A stretch of DNA of 64,000 bases from contig NZ_BMVP01000012.1 in NCBI RefSeq assembly GCF_014650775.1, forward strand, positions 1-64,000. Direction: 5' to 3'. Numbering within the stretch: the stretch's first letter is position 1; each line of letters opens with the position of its first letter. The notes beneath the pieces are model-generated. The model did no database searches and was not told where the DNA came from. It saw nothing but the letters and a program-made list of their open reading frames with translations. A program made the translations under genes and the position numbers. Shown piece by piece: positions 25,561 through 34,145 of this stretch. This DNA comes from Streptomyces cirratus (GTDB lineage Bacteria > Actinomycetota > Actinomycetes > Streptomycetales > Streptomycetaceae).

Positions 25561-27591
25561 TCAGCCGAGGTGCTGCCACAGGAAGGTGTGGGCGAGGGCC
25601 TGGTTGAAGGCGGCCTGCGCATTGTCGGTGGCGCCGCCGTGGCCGCCGCCGGTGTTCTCGTAGAAGTGGACCCGGTGGCCGAGTTCGCGCAGGCGCGCGG
25701 CGGTCTTGCGGGCGTGGGCGGGGTGGACGCGGTCGTCGCGGGTGGAGGTCATCAGGAGCAGCGGCGGGTACGGCCGGCCGGCGGCCAGCTGGTGGTAGGG
25801 GGAGATCGCCCGCAGGTGGGGGCGGTCGGCTTCGTCGTCCGGGTCGCCGTACTCGCCGGTCCAGGAGGCGCCCGCCAGGAGCTTGTGGAAGCGCAGCATG
25901 TCCAGCAGGGGGACCTTGGCGACGATCGCGCCGAACAGCTGTGGGTAGCGGGTGAGCATGGCGCCCATGAGGAGGCCGCCGTTGCTGGCGCCGACGGCCC
26001 CGAGCTGTGCGGGGGTGGTGGTGCCTCGGGCGGTCAGGTCGCGGGCGACGGCGGCGAAGTCCTCGAACGCGCGGGGCCGGTCGGCGCGGAGGGCTGCCCG
26101 GTGCCAGGCCGGCCCGTATTCGGCGCCGCCGCGGATGTTGGCCACGGCGTAGGTGCCGCCGCGGGCGAGCCAGGCCCGGCCGGTGACCGGGCTGTAGCGG
26201 GGTGTCTGCAGGTCCCGGAAGCCGCCGTACCCGTACAGCAGCACCGGCCGGGGGCCGGGCCGGCCGTCGGGGCCGACGACGAAGTACGGCACCCGGGTGC
26301 CGTCCGCCGAGGTGGCGAAGTACTGCCGCGCCGTCATTCCCGTGGCGTCGAAGTGGGCGGGGGCCTGCTTGAGGGTCTCGGTGGCTCCGCCGATCTCGCC
26401 CCGGTAGAGGGTGGACGGCTGGAGGAAGGAGTCGACGTCGAGGAAGTACTCGTCGCCGACTTCGGGGTCCGTGTCGGTGATGCCCGCGGACGACAGGGGC
26501 GCCACGTCCGCCAGCGGTCGGCGCGCCCACTGCCCGCCGGGGCCGGGGGTGAGGATCTCGATCCGGGTCGCGACGTCGGACAGGGTCTCCAGGATCAGGT
26601 GGTGGCGGGTCCAGCTGTGCCCGGCCAGGGCGGTGCGCCCGTCGGGGGCGAACAGTACGGATGCGGTGCGGTCACCGGTGAGGTACGCCTCGAAGTCGAA
26701 GGCGAGGAGGGAGCCGGCCGGGTGCCCCAGCCACGGGGACTCCGGGGTGACGACGAGCCACCGTTTCCAGGCGTACTTGCCCGCGTCGTCCGGCACGTCG
26801 AGGCGTACCGGCGTGTCGTCGGCGGCCAGGAGGAACAGCTCGTCGTGCCAGAAGTCCCGGGTCCTGGAGACGAAGTCCCGTTCGAATCCGGGCGTGGGGT
26901 CCCGCCAGCCCGTGGCCGCGATGTCACCCGCCGCGGCCTCGAAGACGGGCTGCGCCTGTGCCAGGGCGGTGCCGCGGCGCCACCGGCGTACGGTGCGGGG
27001 GTAGCCGGCGTCGGTGAGGGAGCCCGGTCCGGTGTCGGTGCCCACGTACACGTGGTCGGCGTCGATCCAGCCGATCCTGGTCTTCGCCTCCCCCACCTCG
27101 AACCCGCCCGGGACGAACGTGCGCGTGCCGAGGTCGAACTCCCGGACCACGACGGCGTCCGCGCCTTGCCGGGACAGGGTCACCAGCGCCCGCCGGTAGT
27201 CGGGGTAGCGCACCTGCGCCCCGTCCCACACCCACTCCACGCCTTCGTCGGCGCCGAGCGCGTCGACGTCCAGGAGCACCTCCCACTCGGGCGCGTCCTT
27301 GCGGTACTGCTCCAGTGTCGTACGCCGCCACAGGCCCTTCGGGTGCGCCGCGTCGCACCAGAAGTCGTAGAGGAACGCGCCACGGCGGACGGTGTAGGGG
27401 ATCCGGTCGGTGGCGTCCAGGGCCTCCTGCACCTCCCGCCGCATCGCTTCGAAACCGGGCCCGCGGGTCAGCGCGGAGAGCGTCTCCGCGTTCCGCTCCG
27501 CCACCCAGGCGAGCGCGTCCGCGCCCTCCACGTCCTCCAGCCACAGGTACGCGTCTTCATCCGTCACGTCGACCGATTGTCCTCGCATCAC
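25561..27591 (-). CDS. Prolyl oligopeptidase-family serine peptidase (S9)
   Basis: A 676-residue cytosolic enzyme. An N-terminal beta-propeller (about 60-400) precedes an alpha/beta-hydrolase domain (about 420-676). The nucleophile is Ser536 in GAVGASNGGLLMG; the acid is in STRDDRVHP and the His in YENTGGGHGG. S9A enzymes cut short proline-containing peptides. There is no signal peptide. The start could also be the second Met or the GTG at codon 7 without affecting the fold. It appears to be a stand-alone gene. Confidence 0.9.
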   Translation of the reverse strand: MMRGQSVDVTDEDAYLWLEDVEGADALAWVAERNAETLSALTRGPGFEAMRREVQEALDATDRIPYTVRRGAFLYDFWCDAAHPKGLWRRTTLEQYRKDAPEWEVLLDVDALGADEGVEWVWDGAQVRYPDYRRALVTLSRQGADAVVVREFDLGTRTFVPGGFEVGEAKTRIGWIDADHVYVGTDTGPGSLTDAGYPRTVRRWRRGTALAQAQPVFEAAAGDIAATGWRDPTPGFERDFVSRTRDFWHDELFLLAADDTPVRLDVPDDAGKYAWKRWLVVTPESPWLGHPAGSLLAFDFEAYLTGDRTASVLFAPDGRTALAGHSWTRHHLILETLSDVATRIEILTPGPGGQWARRPLADVAPLSSAGITDTDPEVGDEYFLDVDSFLQPSTLYRGEIGGATETLKQAPAHFDATGMTARQYFATSADGTRVPYFVVGPDGRPGPRPVLLYGYGGFRDLQTPRYSPVTGRAWLARGGTYAVANIRGGAEYGPAWHRAALRADRPRAFEDFAAVARDLTARGTTTPAQLGAVGASNGGLLMGAMLTRYPQLFGAIVAKVPLLDMLRFHKLLAGASWTGEYGDPDDEADRPHLRAISPYHQLAAGRPYPPLLLMTSTRDDRVHPAHARKTAARLRELGHRVHFYENTGGGHGGATDNAQAAFNQALAHTFLWQHLG

Positions 27592-27614
27592 GGCCGGTTG
27601 GGACGCAGAAGAGC

Positions 27615-27646
27615 CGGCCCCTCACCCCGGGAGGAGTGAGGGGCCG
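27615..27646 (-). terminator. Hairpin terminator after the 3-hydroxyisobutyryl-CoA hydrolase gene
   Basis: A perfect 11-bp inverted repeat (27615-27625 and 27636-27646) with a 10-nt loop, lying between the hydrolase stop and the peptidase start on the same strand. Confidence 0.75.
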
Positions 27647-27703
27647 CACCGGTGACGACGTCGGGGGCGGGCGGCGGCGTTCCGCCCGTGGTCACCAGGG
27701 CGT

Positions 27704-28765
27704 CTACCGCGGGGAGCCGGGTGCGGACAGGGCCAGTTCGCGGCCGGGGCCGAGCGGGGCGAAGTAGCGGGCCACGTCCTCGTCGCGGACCTGTGCGAGG
27801 TCGGCGGGCGACCAGCGGGGGCTGCGGTCCTTGTCGATGACCTGGGCCCGGATGCCCTCGACCAGGTCGGGCGAGGCCAGGGCGGCGCAGGACACGCGGT
27901 ACTCCTGCTCCAGTACGCGCTCCAGCGGTCCGAGGCTCCGGGCCCGGCGCAGCGCCGCCAGGGTGACCTTGAGCGCGGTCGGGGACTTCGCGGCCAGCGT
28001 CTGCGCGGCCTCCTTCGCCGCGGGTACTCCGCTGCGAAGGAGCCGGGCGACGATGTCCTCCACCGTGTCGGCGGCGTAGCAGTCGTCGATCCACTCGCGG
28101 TGGGCCGCCAGTTCACCGGCGGGCGCCCGGTCCGCGTGCGCGGCGAGGGCGTCGGGTACGGGCCTGCGCGCGAGGTCCGCCACCAGCGCGCCGAGCCGCT
28201 CGGCGGGCGCGAAGTGGTCGGCGAGGCCGCACAGCAGTGCGTCGCCGGCGCCGACGGCCACACCCGTCAGGGCGAGGTGGGTGCCGAGCTCACCCGGTGC
28301 CCGCCCGAGGAGGTAGGTACCACCGACATCGGGGACGAAGCCGATGCCGGTCTCGGGCATGGCGACGCGGGAGCGCTCGGTGACGACGCGCACGGTGCCG
28401 TGGGCCGAGATCCCGACGCCGCCGCCCATCACGATGCCGTCCATCAGGGCGACGTAGGGCTTGGGGTAGCGGGCGATCAGCGCGTTGAGCCGGTACTCGT
28501 CCCGCCAGAAGTCCGCCGAGGCCGTGCCGCCCGCCCTTACGTCCGCGTGGATCGCCCGGATGTCCCCGCCCGCGCACAGGCCGCGCTCCCCCGCTCCGGA
28601 GATCACCACCGCCTCCACGGCCGGGTCGTCGCGCCACGCGGTCAGGGCCTGCGCGATCCGCAGCACCATGGAGTGGCTGAGGGCGTTGAGTGCCTTCGGA
28701 CGGTTGAGGACCAGCCGGCCGGTGCGGCCCTCGACCTGGACGAGGACGTCTGCTTCCCCGGTCAT
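27704..28765 (-). CDS. Enoyl-CoA hydratase/isomerase family, probable 3-hydroxyisobutyryl-CoA hydrolase
   Basis: A 353-residue crotonase-fold protein. GLCAGGDIRAI and IVMGGGVGISAHG form the oxyanion hole, followed by MPETGIGFVPDVGGTYLL. The length and the C-terminal extension (ARLLRSGVPAAKEAAQTLAAKSPTALKVTLAALRRA) match 3-hydroxyisobutyryl-CoA hydrolase of valine catabolism. Its ATG overlaps the TGA of an acyl-CoA dehydrogenase stump (ATGA), showing it once formed an operon with a short-chain acyl-CoA dehydrogenase. With the 5' part of that operon gone, its present promoter is unclear. Confidence 0.87.
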   Translation of the reverse strand: MTGEADVLVQVEGRTGRLVLNRPKALNALSHSMVLRIAQALTAWRDDPAVEAVVISGAGERGLCAGGDIRAIHADVRAGGTASADFWRDEYRLNALIARYPKPYVALMDGIVMGGGVGISAHGTVRVVTERSRVAMPETGIGFVPDVGGTYLLGRAPGELGTHLALTGVAVGAGDALLCGLADHFAPAERLGALVADLARRPVPDALAAHADRAPAGELAAHREWIDDCYAADTVEDIVARLLRSGVPAAKEAAQTLAAKSPTALKVTLAALRRARSLGPLERVLEQEYRVSCAALASPDLVEGIRAQVIDKDRSPRWSPADLAQVRDEDVARYFAPLGPGRELALSAPGSPR

Positions 28766-28876
28766 CGCGGGTCCTGCATGAGGCGGCGGACGACGGTGAC
28801 GCGCATGATCTGGTTGGTCCCTTCCAGGTTCTGGTGCACACGGAGATCGCGGACGATCTCCTCGCCACCGTATGCG
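28762..28876 (-). pseudogene. 3' stump of an acyl-CoA dehydrogenase gene
   Basis: Translating the minus strand gives GGEEIVRDLRVHQNLEGTN, then QIMRVTVVRLMQDPR and a stop. This is the typical C-terminus of an acyl-CoA dehydrogenase, including the catalytic Glu of LEGTN. Upstream the similarity stops near 28876, inside less GC-rich DNA leading to tsaD. The TGA overlaps the hydrolase ATG. Only about 37 of an expected 380 or so codons remain. Confidence 0.8.
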
Positions 28877-28946
28877 CTCCGGCAGCCACCCCCTCTTGTT
28901 GCACATATATTGCAGTTGCGGGTTCAAGGCGAGAAGGAGTGACGGA

Positions 28947-30017
28947 GTGGGCGGACCAGTGGTGCTCGGGATCGAGTCGTCGTGCGACGAGACCGGGGTG
29001 GGGATCGTGCGGGACGGGAAGCTGCTCGCGCACGTGGTGGCGTCGAGCATGGACGAGCACGCACGGTTCGGTGGTGTGGTCCCGGAGATCGCCGCCCGGG
29101 CGCACCTGCACGCCTTCAACCCGGTGGTACGCCGGGCTCTGGACGAGGCCGGTCTGCGGCTGAGCGGGATCGACGCGGTCGCCGTCACCACCGGGCCCGG
29201 TCTGTCGGGTGCGCTCCAGGTGGGCCTGGCGGGGGCGAAGACCCTCGCCTACGCGGCCGGGGTGCCGTTGTACGGGGTGCACCACCTGGCCGGTCACGTC
29301 GCCGCCGACACCCTGGAGCACGGGCCACTGCCCGAGCCGTGCGTGGTGCTGATCGTCTCCGGTGGCCACACCTCGCTGCTGCTCGTACGGGACCTGGTGC
29401 GCGAGCCGATCCTGCACCTCGGGGACACCCGGGACGACGCGGCGGGCGAGTGCTTCGACAAGGTGGCACGGATCCTGGGGCTGCCGTATCCGGGCGGCCC
29501 GGCGATCGACCGGGCCGCCCGGGACGGCGACCCGAAGGCGGTGGTCTTCCCGCGCCCGCTGACCCGGCCGGGGGACGACCCGTACGCCTTCTCCTTCTCC
29601 GGCCTCAAGACGGCGGCGGCCCGCTGGGTCGAGCAGCACCGCCTGCGCGGTGCGGAGCCGTCCGTGGCGGACGGGGCCGCCGCGCTGCAAGAGGCCGTCG
29701 CCGACGTGCTGACCCGCAAGGCGCTCGCCGCCTGCCGCGCGTACGACGTGAAGACGCTGGTCGTGGTCGGCGGCGTCGCGGCGAACTCGCGCGTACGCGC
29801 CCTGGCCGAGCGGCGGTGCGCCTCGGCGGGGATCGGACTGCGCGTGCCGCCGATGACGCTGTGCACGGACAACGGGGCCATGATCGCGGCGGTGGGAGAC
29901 CTCCTCGTCCGCGCCGGAGCCGAACCCGCGCCGTTGGACGTGACCATCGACCCGTCCGCGCCGCTGGAGTACGCCTGCCTGACCCCGCTGCCCGCCGCTT
30001 CGACCAGAGCCGCCTGA
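28947..30017 (+). CDS. tsaD: TsaD-like tRNA threonylcarbamoyladenosine transferase
   Basis: A 356-residue ASKHA-fold protein. It begins VVLGIESSCDETGVGIV and has the metal-binding HxxxH in GVHHLAGHVA, IVSGGHTSLLL, SFSGLKTAA and VGGVAANSRVR, all expected for TsaD, which transfers threonylcarbamoyl to A37 of ANN-decoding tRNAs. GTG 28947 is chosen for its GAAGGAG site. The usual neighbours tsaB, tsaE and rimI are absent, so this may be a second copy. It sits between two gene fragments, and a TATATT -10-like sequence (28906-28911) lies in the AT-richer junction. Confidence 0.87.
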   Translation: MGGPVVLGIESSCDETGVGIVRDGKLLAHVVASSMDEHARFGGVVPEIAARAHLHAFNPVVRRALDEAGLRLSGIDAVAVTTGPGLSGALQVGLAGAKTLAYAAGVPLYGVHHLAGHVAADTLEHGPLPEPCVVLIVSGGHTSLLLVRDLVREPILHLGDTRDDAAGECFDKVARILGLPYPGGPAIDRAARDGDPKAVVFPRPLTRPGDDPYAFSFSGLKTAAARWVEQHRLRGAEPSVADGAAALQEAVADVLTRKALAACRAYDVKTLVVVGGVAANSRVRALAERRCASAGIGLRVPPMTLCTDNGAMIAAVGDLLVRAGAEPAPLDVTIDPSAPLEYACLTPLPAASTRAA

Positions 30018-30047
30018 CCCGGCCCGGCCCGGCCCCGCTCGCCCCGC

Positions 30048-30062
30048 GACCACCGGGTGGTC
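30048..30062 (+). terminator. Hairpin after tsaD
   Basis: GACCACC-G-GGTGGTC, a perfect inverted repeat 30 bp after the tsaD stop, in very GC-rich flanks. It probably folds as a 6-bp stem with a 3-nt loop. Confidence 0.45.
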
Positions 30063-30068
30063 GGCGCG

Positions 30069-30327
30069 GGTTCGGGACGACCTTCTGTCCGTAGACGTCG
30101 ATCGTGTCCTCGTCGATGTGGGCGCCGGGCGGCCCCAGCAGGCAGAAGCGGTCCACGATCCCGTCGGGGACGAAGTCGGCCGACGGGTCACCGGCGCGGC
30201 GTGGCGGCTGTGGTCGTAGCCTTCACGGCACTTGATGCGCCCGGTGAGGGCGTCCGGGACCATCGAGGAGTGTTCGCCGTAGCGGGAGACGAGGTCGGCG
30301 ACGTGGTTGCCGACCAGTACGGGTGCA
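30069..30327 (-). pseudogene. Decayed LLM-class flavin oxidoreductase fragment
   Basis: Minus-strand translation gives VGNHVADLVSRYGEHSSMV, then PDALTGRIKCREGYDHSRH. After an apparent one-base deletion near 30200, the next frame reads DPSADFVPDGIVDRFCLLG and PPGAHIDEDTIDVYGQKVV. This is a clear paralogue of the intact TIGR03842-like gene at 44989-46005. About 25 codons before the end are also missing and there is no N-terminal half. The rest of 30018-30493 contains no gene, only the hairpins at 30048-30062 and 30434-30468. Confidence 0.82.
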
Positions 30328-30433
30328 CCCTCCGGTATAGGCACGCCGTCGCCACCGTTGCCACGGGCACGGCCCCATCCGCCTGCTCCGCCCGCCGAGC
30401 AGCCGCCCGCGCACCCGGGCGGCGCCACGACGG

Positions 30434-30468
30434 CCGGCGCCCCCTGACATCAGGTCAAGGGGCGCCGG
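30434..30468 (-). terminator. Hairpin terminator after the DUF2252 gene
   Basis: Arms 30434-30447 and 30455-30468 pair over 14 bp with one mismatch and a 7-nt loop, 26 bp beyond the DUF2252 stop. Confidence 0.75.
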
Positions 30469-30493
30469 TGGCGCGGTGCACGGTGGCACGCGG

Positions 30494-31924
30494 TCAGAGC
30501 GCCGGAAGTTCCTCCGCCGGCAGCCGGTTCGCGCGCACCGCGTCGACCAGGGCCTGGTGGTCGCGCTCGTTCTGGTCGGCGTACGCCTCGGCGAAGGTGA
30601 CGAGCGCCCGGTCGAAGGCCTCGCCGCGGCCCAGGTAGGAGGCGATCGCGATCCGGTCGCCCGACCGCGCGTGCGCACGGGCGAGAGTGAGACCGCACAG
30701 TTCGGCGAACACCGCCAACTGTGCGGGCGGCATCGTCTCCGGCATGGCGATCCCCTTCCAGTCGCGCAGCTGCCGGATGTAGAAGTCGCGCTGCCTGCCG
30801 TCGATCCCGTCCACGCGCTCCCAGCCCAGGAACATGTCGCTCGCCGCCTGCATCAACCGCTGTCCCGAGACGACGCGCTCGCCCTGGTTGAGGTACCGGC
30901 TCGCACCGAGGTGGTCGGCGAGCACGGAGGGGCCGGCCTCCTTGGCCTGCAAGAGGAGCGGGTCCCGGCCGTCGCGGCCGAGCAGCAGCAGGATCCAGCA
31001 GCGGGTCCCGACGCTGCCGACGCCGACCACCTTGCGGCTCATGTCCACCAGCCGGTAGTCCTCCAGGAGGACCCGCCGGTCACTCGTCATCGAGCGGCCG
31101 TAGGTTTCAATCAGGCGCTCGAACCGGTCCTCCATCTCGGTGCGCTCGGCGTCCGGCAGCAGTTCCGTGAGCGGCACCAGCAGCGGGGGGGCCGCCGCGA
31201 TGCGCGGACGGCCGTCGACCAGCTCCGTGAGCTTGTCGAAGGCCTGCAGCCCGTCTCGCGTACGGGCCTTCGCCATGGCACGGGCCAGTTTCCTCCGGCC
31301 GCCCTTGTCGAGCTGGTCCGTGCCGAGGGCCTCCAGACGGTCCTGATCGATCTTCGTGTACCAGACGTCGAGGTTGCCCATGCCGGCGAAGCCGCGCATC
31401 GCCTCGCGGTACGAGCGCACGGCGGCGCCCACGATGCGCGCGCGCTCGGCGTCGTCGAAGCCGTTCGCCCGGGCCGCGATCACGAAGCTCGCCGACAGCC
31501 GTTTGACGTCCCACTCCCAGGGGCCGGGCAGGGTCTCGTCGAAGTCGTTGATGTCGAACATCAGCCTCCGCTCCGGAGAGGCCAGCAGCCGGAAGTTCAG
31601 CAGGTGCGCGTCCCCGCACAGCTGGACCGTGATGCCCGAGTCGGGACTGCCCGCCAGGTCGGAGGCCATGATCGCGGCGGCTCCCCGGTAGAACCGGAAG
31701 GGCGATTCCACCATCCTGCCGTAGCGGATCGGGATCAGCTCGGGTACCCGGGCCTCGGACTGCTCTTCCAGGATGGCCAGCGGGTCCGGCCGGTCCGGAG
31801 ACGGCCGGTACACGGCGTGCCCCGAACGGGGTGAGCGGCTGCGGGCCTCCTTGCCCTGGGCAGCGCGTTCTTGGGGTGTGCTGCCGGGCACCGCGCGCAT
31901 CGCGGCGGTCCTGCTCTGGGACAT
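30494..31924 (-). CDS. DUF2252 protein
   Basis: A 476-residue protein of the uncharacterised DUF2252 family. Signatures are PIRYGRMVESPFRFYRGAA, QLCGDAHLLNF, FDINDFDETLPGPWEWDVKRL and VGVGSVGTRCWILLL. The GDAHLLNF/FDINDFDE pair resembles the catalytic and metal loops of the aminoglycoside-kinase-like fold, so a kinase-type activity is possible but not established. It has a basic N-terminal tail and lies downstream of the short CMD-like gene on the same strand, with an 88-bp gap. Confidence 0.9.
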   Translation of the reverse strand: MSQSRTAAMRAVPGSTPQERAAQGKEARSRSPRSGHAVYRPSPDRPDPLAILEEQSEARVPELIPIRYGRMVESPFRFYRGAAAIMASDLAGSPDSGITVQLCGDAHLLNFRLLASPERRLMFDINDFDETLPGPWEWDVKRLSASFVIAARANGFDDAERARIVGAAVRSYREAMRGFAGMGNLDVWYTKIDQDRLEALGTDQLDKGGRRKLARAMAKARTRDGLQAFDKLTELVDGRPRIAAAPPLLVPLTELLPDAERTEMEDRFERLIETYGRSMTSDRRVLLEDYRLVDMSRKVVGVGSVGTRCWILLLLGRDGRDPLLLQAKEAGPSVLADHLGASRYLNQGERVVSGQRLMQAASDMFLGWERVDGIDGRQRDFYIRQLRDWKGIAMPETMPPAQLAVFAELCGLTLARAHARSGDRIAIASYLGRGEAFDRALVTFAEAYADQNERDHQALVDAVRANRLPAEELPAL

Positions 31925-32012
31925 CAGTCTGCTCCTGCCTGGACCTGCATCCTCAGCACTCGAACAACGCCCTGTCCGCGCGGCGTTCCCGTGGTGGCCC
32001 GGGGCGTCCGCG

Positions 32013-32228
32013 TCAGCCCCGCATCTCGATCCCGGCCTCGGCGACGGCGACGGCGATGCCCGGCGCCGTGGCGATGTCGCCGGCTGCCGTCATGACGCGG
32101 GCGGGGCCCACGACGGGGGCGATCGCGACCAGCAGGTCCTCCAACGGCTCGGCGGTCAGCCCCGCCTGGAGGGCGGGATCGATGTGGGCTGCGCAGGAGA
32201 TCGGCGGGGCGTCCGATGCGGTGGACAT
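32013..32228 (-). CDS. Short carboxymuconolactone-decarboxylase-like protein
   Basis: A 71-residue protein whose end, LEDLLVAIAPVVGPARVMTA then AGDIATAPGIAVAVAEAGIE, resembles the C-terminal helix pair of CMD/AhpD-like proteins. The usual CxxC redox pair is missing; only one Cys remains in CAAHIDPALQAGL. ATG 32228 is chosen because AGGAGG lies 9 nt upstream. It could be a functional minimal domain or the remnant of a longer gene. It is divergent from the MFS gene. Confidence 0.6.
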   Translation of the reverse strand: MSTASDAPPISCAAHIDPALQAGLTAEPLEDLLVAIAPVVGPARVMTAAGDIATAPGIAVAVAEAGIEMRG

Positions 32229-32285
32229 GCCTCTGTCCTCCTGAGTGCCCACGGGTGTTCCTTCGTTTCAACCCTAGGACCTCAC

Positions 32286-32309
32286 CCGGTGCCCCGCGCG
32301 GGGCACCGG
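32286..32309. repeat. 24-bp perfect palindrome in a divergent promoter region
   Basis: An uninterrupted self-complementary GC-rich sequence, centred on CGCG, in the 141-bp gap between the CMD-like gene (minus) and the MFS gene (plus). Between divergent genes it is more likely an operator than a terminator, but this is unproven. Confidence 0.55.
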
Positions 32310-32369
32310 CCTCCCGGTCCGGAGTGCGGCGGTCCGGGCCGGGGCGCAGTCTTGAGGCAGGGCACGCCG

Positions 32370-33800
32370 ATGGCGGCGGCCGACGCGGCGGAGGGAGCGG
32401 CGCTGGTGGCTGAAGCGGACACCACGGGACGCACGTCCGGCGCCAAGCGCGGCGTGCTGGCCCCGCTCGCCCTCGCCCAGTTCATCTGCAGCTTCGCCGG
32501 TTCGAACATGAACGTGATGATCAACGACATCAGCAGGGACCTCGATACGACCGTGCAGGGCGTGCAGGTCGCGATCACGATCTTCCTCCTGGTCATGGCG
32601 GCGCTGATGATCCCCGGCGGCAAGCTGACCGACCGCTACGGACGCAAGCGGTGCTTCCTGACCGGTCTCGCCGTCTACGGTGTCGGCGCCCTGCTGAGCG
32701 CGGCCGCGCCGGGCCTGGGCGTCCTCATCCTCGGCAACTCGATCCTCGAAGGCATCGGCACGGCGCTGCTCATCCCGCCCGTCTACATCCTGACGACGCT
32801 GCTCTTCGCGGACATGACCTCACGCGCCCGCGCCTTCGGGACCATCATGGCCCTGGGTGGCATCGGCGCGGCCGCCGGGCCGCTGATCGGGGGGCTCATC
32901 ACCTCGGCCATCGGCTGGCGCGCGGCCTTCGTGTTCCAGGCCGTGGTGATCGCTCTGATCATCATCCTGAGCCGCCATATCGAGGACCCCGTTCCGCCCG
33001 ATCCGACGCGCCCCTTCGACACCGGTGGAGCGGTCCTCTCCGCCGTCGGGCTCATCCTGCTCGTCACGGGAATCCTGGCGGCCGACGACAACGTCTGGCT
33101 GATGCTCGCCCTGATCGTCCTCGGTGCGCTCGTCCTGCTGTGGTTCTTCATGTCGGTGCGGGCCAAGGAGCGGGCCGGCAAGGAGCCGCTCCTGCCGACG
33201 AGCCTGTTCCGCAGCCGCACGTCCAACCTCGGTCTCGTCACGCAGAACATCCAGTGGCTGGTGCTCATGGGGACGTCGTTCGTCGTCGCCGCCTATCTCC
33301 AGGTCGTACGCGGATACGACGCGATCCAGACCGGCGTGATCTTCACGGCGGCCACGCTCGGCCTGCTGGTGTCGTCCCTGGCCGCCGCCCGCCTCGCGCA
33401 GCGGCACGCACAGCGCACTCTGATCATGACGGGCTTCGTGCTGACGACCGCCGGTATCGCCGTCCTGCTGGCTATGGTGGGCGGCTCGCCGAGTCCCTGG
33501 GCCTTCGCGCCCGGGCTGCTGCTGATCGGCCTGGGGCTCGGCGTGATGCTGACCCCGTCGGTCAACATCGTGCAGTCGATCTTCCCGGAGGAGCAGCAGG
33601 GCGAGATCTCCGGGCTGTCGCGCAGCGTGTCCAACCTCGGCTCGTCCCTCGGCACCGCGATCGCCGGCACCATCCTCGTCGCCGGCCTTACCACCCACGC
33701 CTACGCCGCCGCGATGATCACACTGGCCGTCTTCGGGCTCGCCGGTCTCGCCGCAGCGGCGTTCCTACCCCGGGGCACGGGGCCAAGCACCGTTCCCTAG
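32370..33800 (+). CDS. MFS transporter, DHA2/EmrB-QacA type
   Basis: A 476-residue multidrug-efflux-like permease with about 14 predicted helices. It has the loop-2/3 motif GGKLTDRYGRKRCFLTG (MFS motif A) and the motif-C-like region GGIGAAAGPLIGGLITSAIGWR. Such proteins export drugs or metabolites using the proton gradient. ATG 32370 is chosen just before the short charged N-terminus; ribosome-site support is weak. There is no adjacent TetR/MarR regulator, which is unusual for this family. The amphi-Trp gene follows closely. Confidence 0.88.
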   Translation: MAAADAAEGAALVAEADTTGRTSGAKRGVLAPLALAQFICSFAGSNMNVMINDISRDLDTTVQGVQVAITIFLLVMAALMIPGGKLTDRYGRKRCFLTGLAVYGVGALLSAAAPGLGVLILGNSILEGIGTALLIPPVYILTTLLFADMTSRARAFGTIMALGGIGAAAGPLIGGLITSAIGWRAAFVFQAVVIALIIILSRHIEDPVPPDPTRPFDTGGAVLSAVGLILLVTGILAADDNVWLMLALIVLGALVLLWFFMSVRAKERAGKEPLLPTSLFRSRTSNLGLVTQNIQWLVLMGTSFVVAAYLQVVRGYDAIQTGVIFTAATLGLLVSSLAAARLAQRHAQRTLIMTGFVLTTAGIAVLLAMVGGSPSPWAFAPGLLLIGLGLGVMLTPSVNIVQSIFPEEQQGEISGLSRSVSNLGSSLGTAIAGTILVAGLTTHAYAAAMITLAVFGLAGLAAAAFLPRGTGPSTVP

Positions 33801-33838
33801 CCGTCGAGAGCTGTCGGGGCAGCGGATTGGTGACATCC

Positions 33839-34141
33839 GTGAAGGACCTCACGTTCGAACAGAAGAGTTCCCTGTCGCGCCTCGAGGCCGCGGACCAGCT
33901 CTCCGCGCTCGCAGAGGCACTGAGGCAGGGCGGCGACGCCGAACTGGAATTCGGCTCCGGGACGCTGAGCCTGCGGATCCCGGAGGAGCTCCGCACCGAG
34001 ATCGAGGTCGAGGTCGGCGACGGGCAGATCGAGCTGGAGCTCGAACTCAAGTGGCCCACCGTACCGGCCGAGGCCGCGGTGCCGCGGACCAAGCGGCCGG
34101 CACGGGGCAAGGGCTCGGCGTCCCGGTCCCGGGCCTCGTGA
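33839..34141 (+). CDS. Amphi-Trp domain protein
   Basis: A 100-residue protein. VKDLTFEQKSSLSRLEAADQ, ALAEALRQGGDAELEFGSGT, LSLRIPEEL and IELELELKWP match the small amphi-Trp domain, followed by a basic tail (PRTKRPARGKGSASRSRAS). The family function is unknown. GTG 33839 is chosen because the family usually begins with K-D-L at this point; GTG 33830 is an in-frame alternative. It lies 38 bp after the MFS gene and 4 bp before the CinY-like pseudogene, so the three may share a transcript. Confidence 0.8.
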   Translation: MKDLTFEQKSSLSRLEAADQLSALAEALRQGGDAELEFGSGTLSLRIPEELRTEIEVEVGDGQIELELELKWPTVPAEAAVPRTKRPARGKGSASRSRAS

Positions 34142-34145
34142 TCAC

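Noticed and set aside
28290..30428. A long minus-strand frame across tsaD
   Set aside because: Only the short stretch with LLM similarity is meaningful; the remainder is tsaD antisense.
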